From NCBI GenBank assembly GCA_015491055.1, contig WFWP01000042.1, positions 1-13,625 of the forward strand: 13,625 bases of DNA, in the 5' to 3' direction. Numbering within the stretch: the first letter of the stretch is position 1; each line of letters opens with the position of its first letter. The notes below the pieces were generated by a model that worked only from the letters and a program-made list of their open reading frames with translations, did not search any database and was not told where the DNA came from. The position numbers and the translations under genes are program-made. The stretch is from Patescibacteria group bacterium. GTDB lineage: Bacteria > Patescibacteriota > Minisyncoccia > Phycocordibacterales > UBA2100. Shown here piece after piece: positions 12,909 through 13,625 of this stretch.

Positions 12909-13625
12909 ATGTATAAAAGCAAAATGAAAATAATGTGCATGAACAGGTTAAAATTGTACGCTTGCCTTACATTTGTTTTTGCGCTTGCACTTATGACACA
13001 CGCAAGTGTTTCTTATGCGCAAAATACTACATTGAAACAAAAGGCCATACGTTGCGTTACATTCTCAATGCCCCCGTTTAATCCGAACGGTAAAATGGCG
13101 ATGATTGCCAAAAAACAAATAAGTGTGGGAGTTGGAAGCACGCCTGCATATTGCGAAGTGTTGGTGACAGATAACAAATGCATGGTACACATAATGGGTA
13201 AAAGCAAACCCGTTGAATGTTATGAATTCGCTTCACCCAAATGCCCCACCGTATCTCGTTGGAAAGAACAAGGGGGCGCTGAAAAAACAAAAACATGGAA
13301 CGAGGCGAAAACTCCTTGCATCAGCTCGCCTAAAAAATCTGATGAAAAAGAAAAAGAACCGAAAAAGGGCAAAAACGATGAAACACCGGAGCAAAACCAA
13401 GAACAAAGTAAAGATGGTAAGCAAAATCAAGCCGAACAACAAAAAACCGGAGACCGAGCCGGCGAATCCGGAGCGGGTGGCGGGCAAAACGGGCAAAACG
13501 GCGCGGAAAAAGCAACCTCTCCGCAAGTCGAAAATGATCAAAAAAAACCGTTTGATGAAAGAGGTATTGACCTAAAATCTCCGGAACAAGTCAAAAAACT
13601 TCAACAAGCGCTTAAAGATCAGGGA
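12909..13625 (+). CDS. Exported six-cysteine protein with charged linker, 3'-truncated by window edge
   Basis: An open frame of 239 codons runs from the ATG at 12909 to the end of the window. A basic N-terminus, a hydrophobic core (about 15-29) and SYA|Q at 35-38 form a signal peptide cleaved after residue 37, so the product is secreted or surface-held. The mature N-terminal region holds Cys49, 82, 91, 104, 112 and 137, an even number that suits three disulfides. From about 140 to 215 there is a Lys/Glu/Gln/Gly-rich linker, including GQNGQNG from a 9-bp tandem repeat at 13482-13499. The last visible residues, SPEQVKKLQQALKDQG (224-239), resemble the start of a peptidoglycan-binding PG_binding_1 domain; this is tentative because the rest is missing. 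Later in-frame ATGs (12924, 12933, 12939) are alternative starts. Confidence 0.75.
   Translation, partial: MYKSKMKIMCMNRLKLYACLTFVFALALMTHASVSYAQNTTLKQKAIRCVTFSMPPFNPNGKMAMIAKKQISVGVGSTPAYCEVLVTDNKCMVHIMGKSKPVECYEFASPKCPTVSRWKEQGGAEKTKTWNEAKTPCISSPKKSDEKEKEPKKGKNDETPEQNQEQSKDGKQNQAEQQKTGDRAGESGAGGGQNGQNGAEKATSPQVENDQKKPFDERGIDLKSPEQVKKLQQALKDQG

Noticed and set aside
13213..13575. 120-codon Lys/Arg-rich frame on the + strand
   Set aside because: It is the shifted frame of the truncated secreted-protein gene. The chosen frame has a signal peptide and conserved-looking cysteines and runs open to the window edge.

Overview
The window looks like chromosome of a Candidate Phyla Radiation (Patescibacteria) bacterium, most likely Parcubacteria-like. 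The evidence is its moderately AT-rich DNA, standard genetic code (pilB ends in TGA and no long frame reads through TGA), and almost no Shine-Dalgarno sequences before genes. It also has many N-terminally anchored surface proteins of unknown function, including an Ig-like domain of a type common in CPR surface proteins, a type IV pilus PilB-PilC pair, and core genes (nusA, HU, RNase Y) scattered without their usual operon partners. I see no plasmid, phage, IS, CRISPR, tRNA or rRNA signature.

Layout. 1-1185 (-): 3'-truncated gene for a three-helix membrane protein of unknown function, with its own consensus promoter. 1281-4312 (-): pilC and pilB, the inner-membrane platform and extension ATPase of a type IV pilus. 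4313-4601: divergent control region holding a consensus promoter and a structured leader with a terminator-like hairpin before nusA. 4602-5741 (+): nusA, closed by a strong bidirectional terminator. 5820-8314 (-): two envelope-anchored proteins, one Cys-rich with a C-terminal Ig-like domain, the other with a carboxypeptidase-regulatory-like domain followed by a FAM171/CILP-like region. 8385-9220 (+): a small two-gene unit with a near-consensus promoter and a perfect-palindrome terminator. It encodes an extremely acidic, Tyr-rich single-pass protein and a 76-residue single-pass protein. 9241-9513 (-): an HU-family nucleoid protein with a promoter that contains a 12-bp palindrome. 9586-9818: no gene recognised. 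9819-12809 (-): RNase Y followed by a divergent Mpl/MurC-type Mur ligase. 12909-13625 (+): truncated gene for an exported protein with six cysteines and a charged linker.

How they fit together. About half of the window encodes cell-envelope parts (pilus motor, anchored or secreted proteins, a Mur-ligase homologue), as expected for a small host-attached or scavenging cell. The rest is RNA metabolism (NusA, RNase Y) and nucleoid structure (HU). The observations most worth a second look are the mutually exclusive hairpins in the nusA leader, the hyperacidic Tyr-rich surface protein, the Mur ligase with altered catalytic motifs, the degenerate zinc-cysteine motif in PilB, and -10 boxes only 7-10 nt from start codons, which suggest leaderless mRNAs. 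No feature proves a wholly new system; the nusA leader is the best candidate for undescribed regulation.
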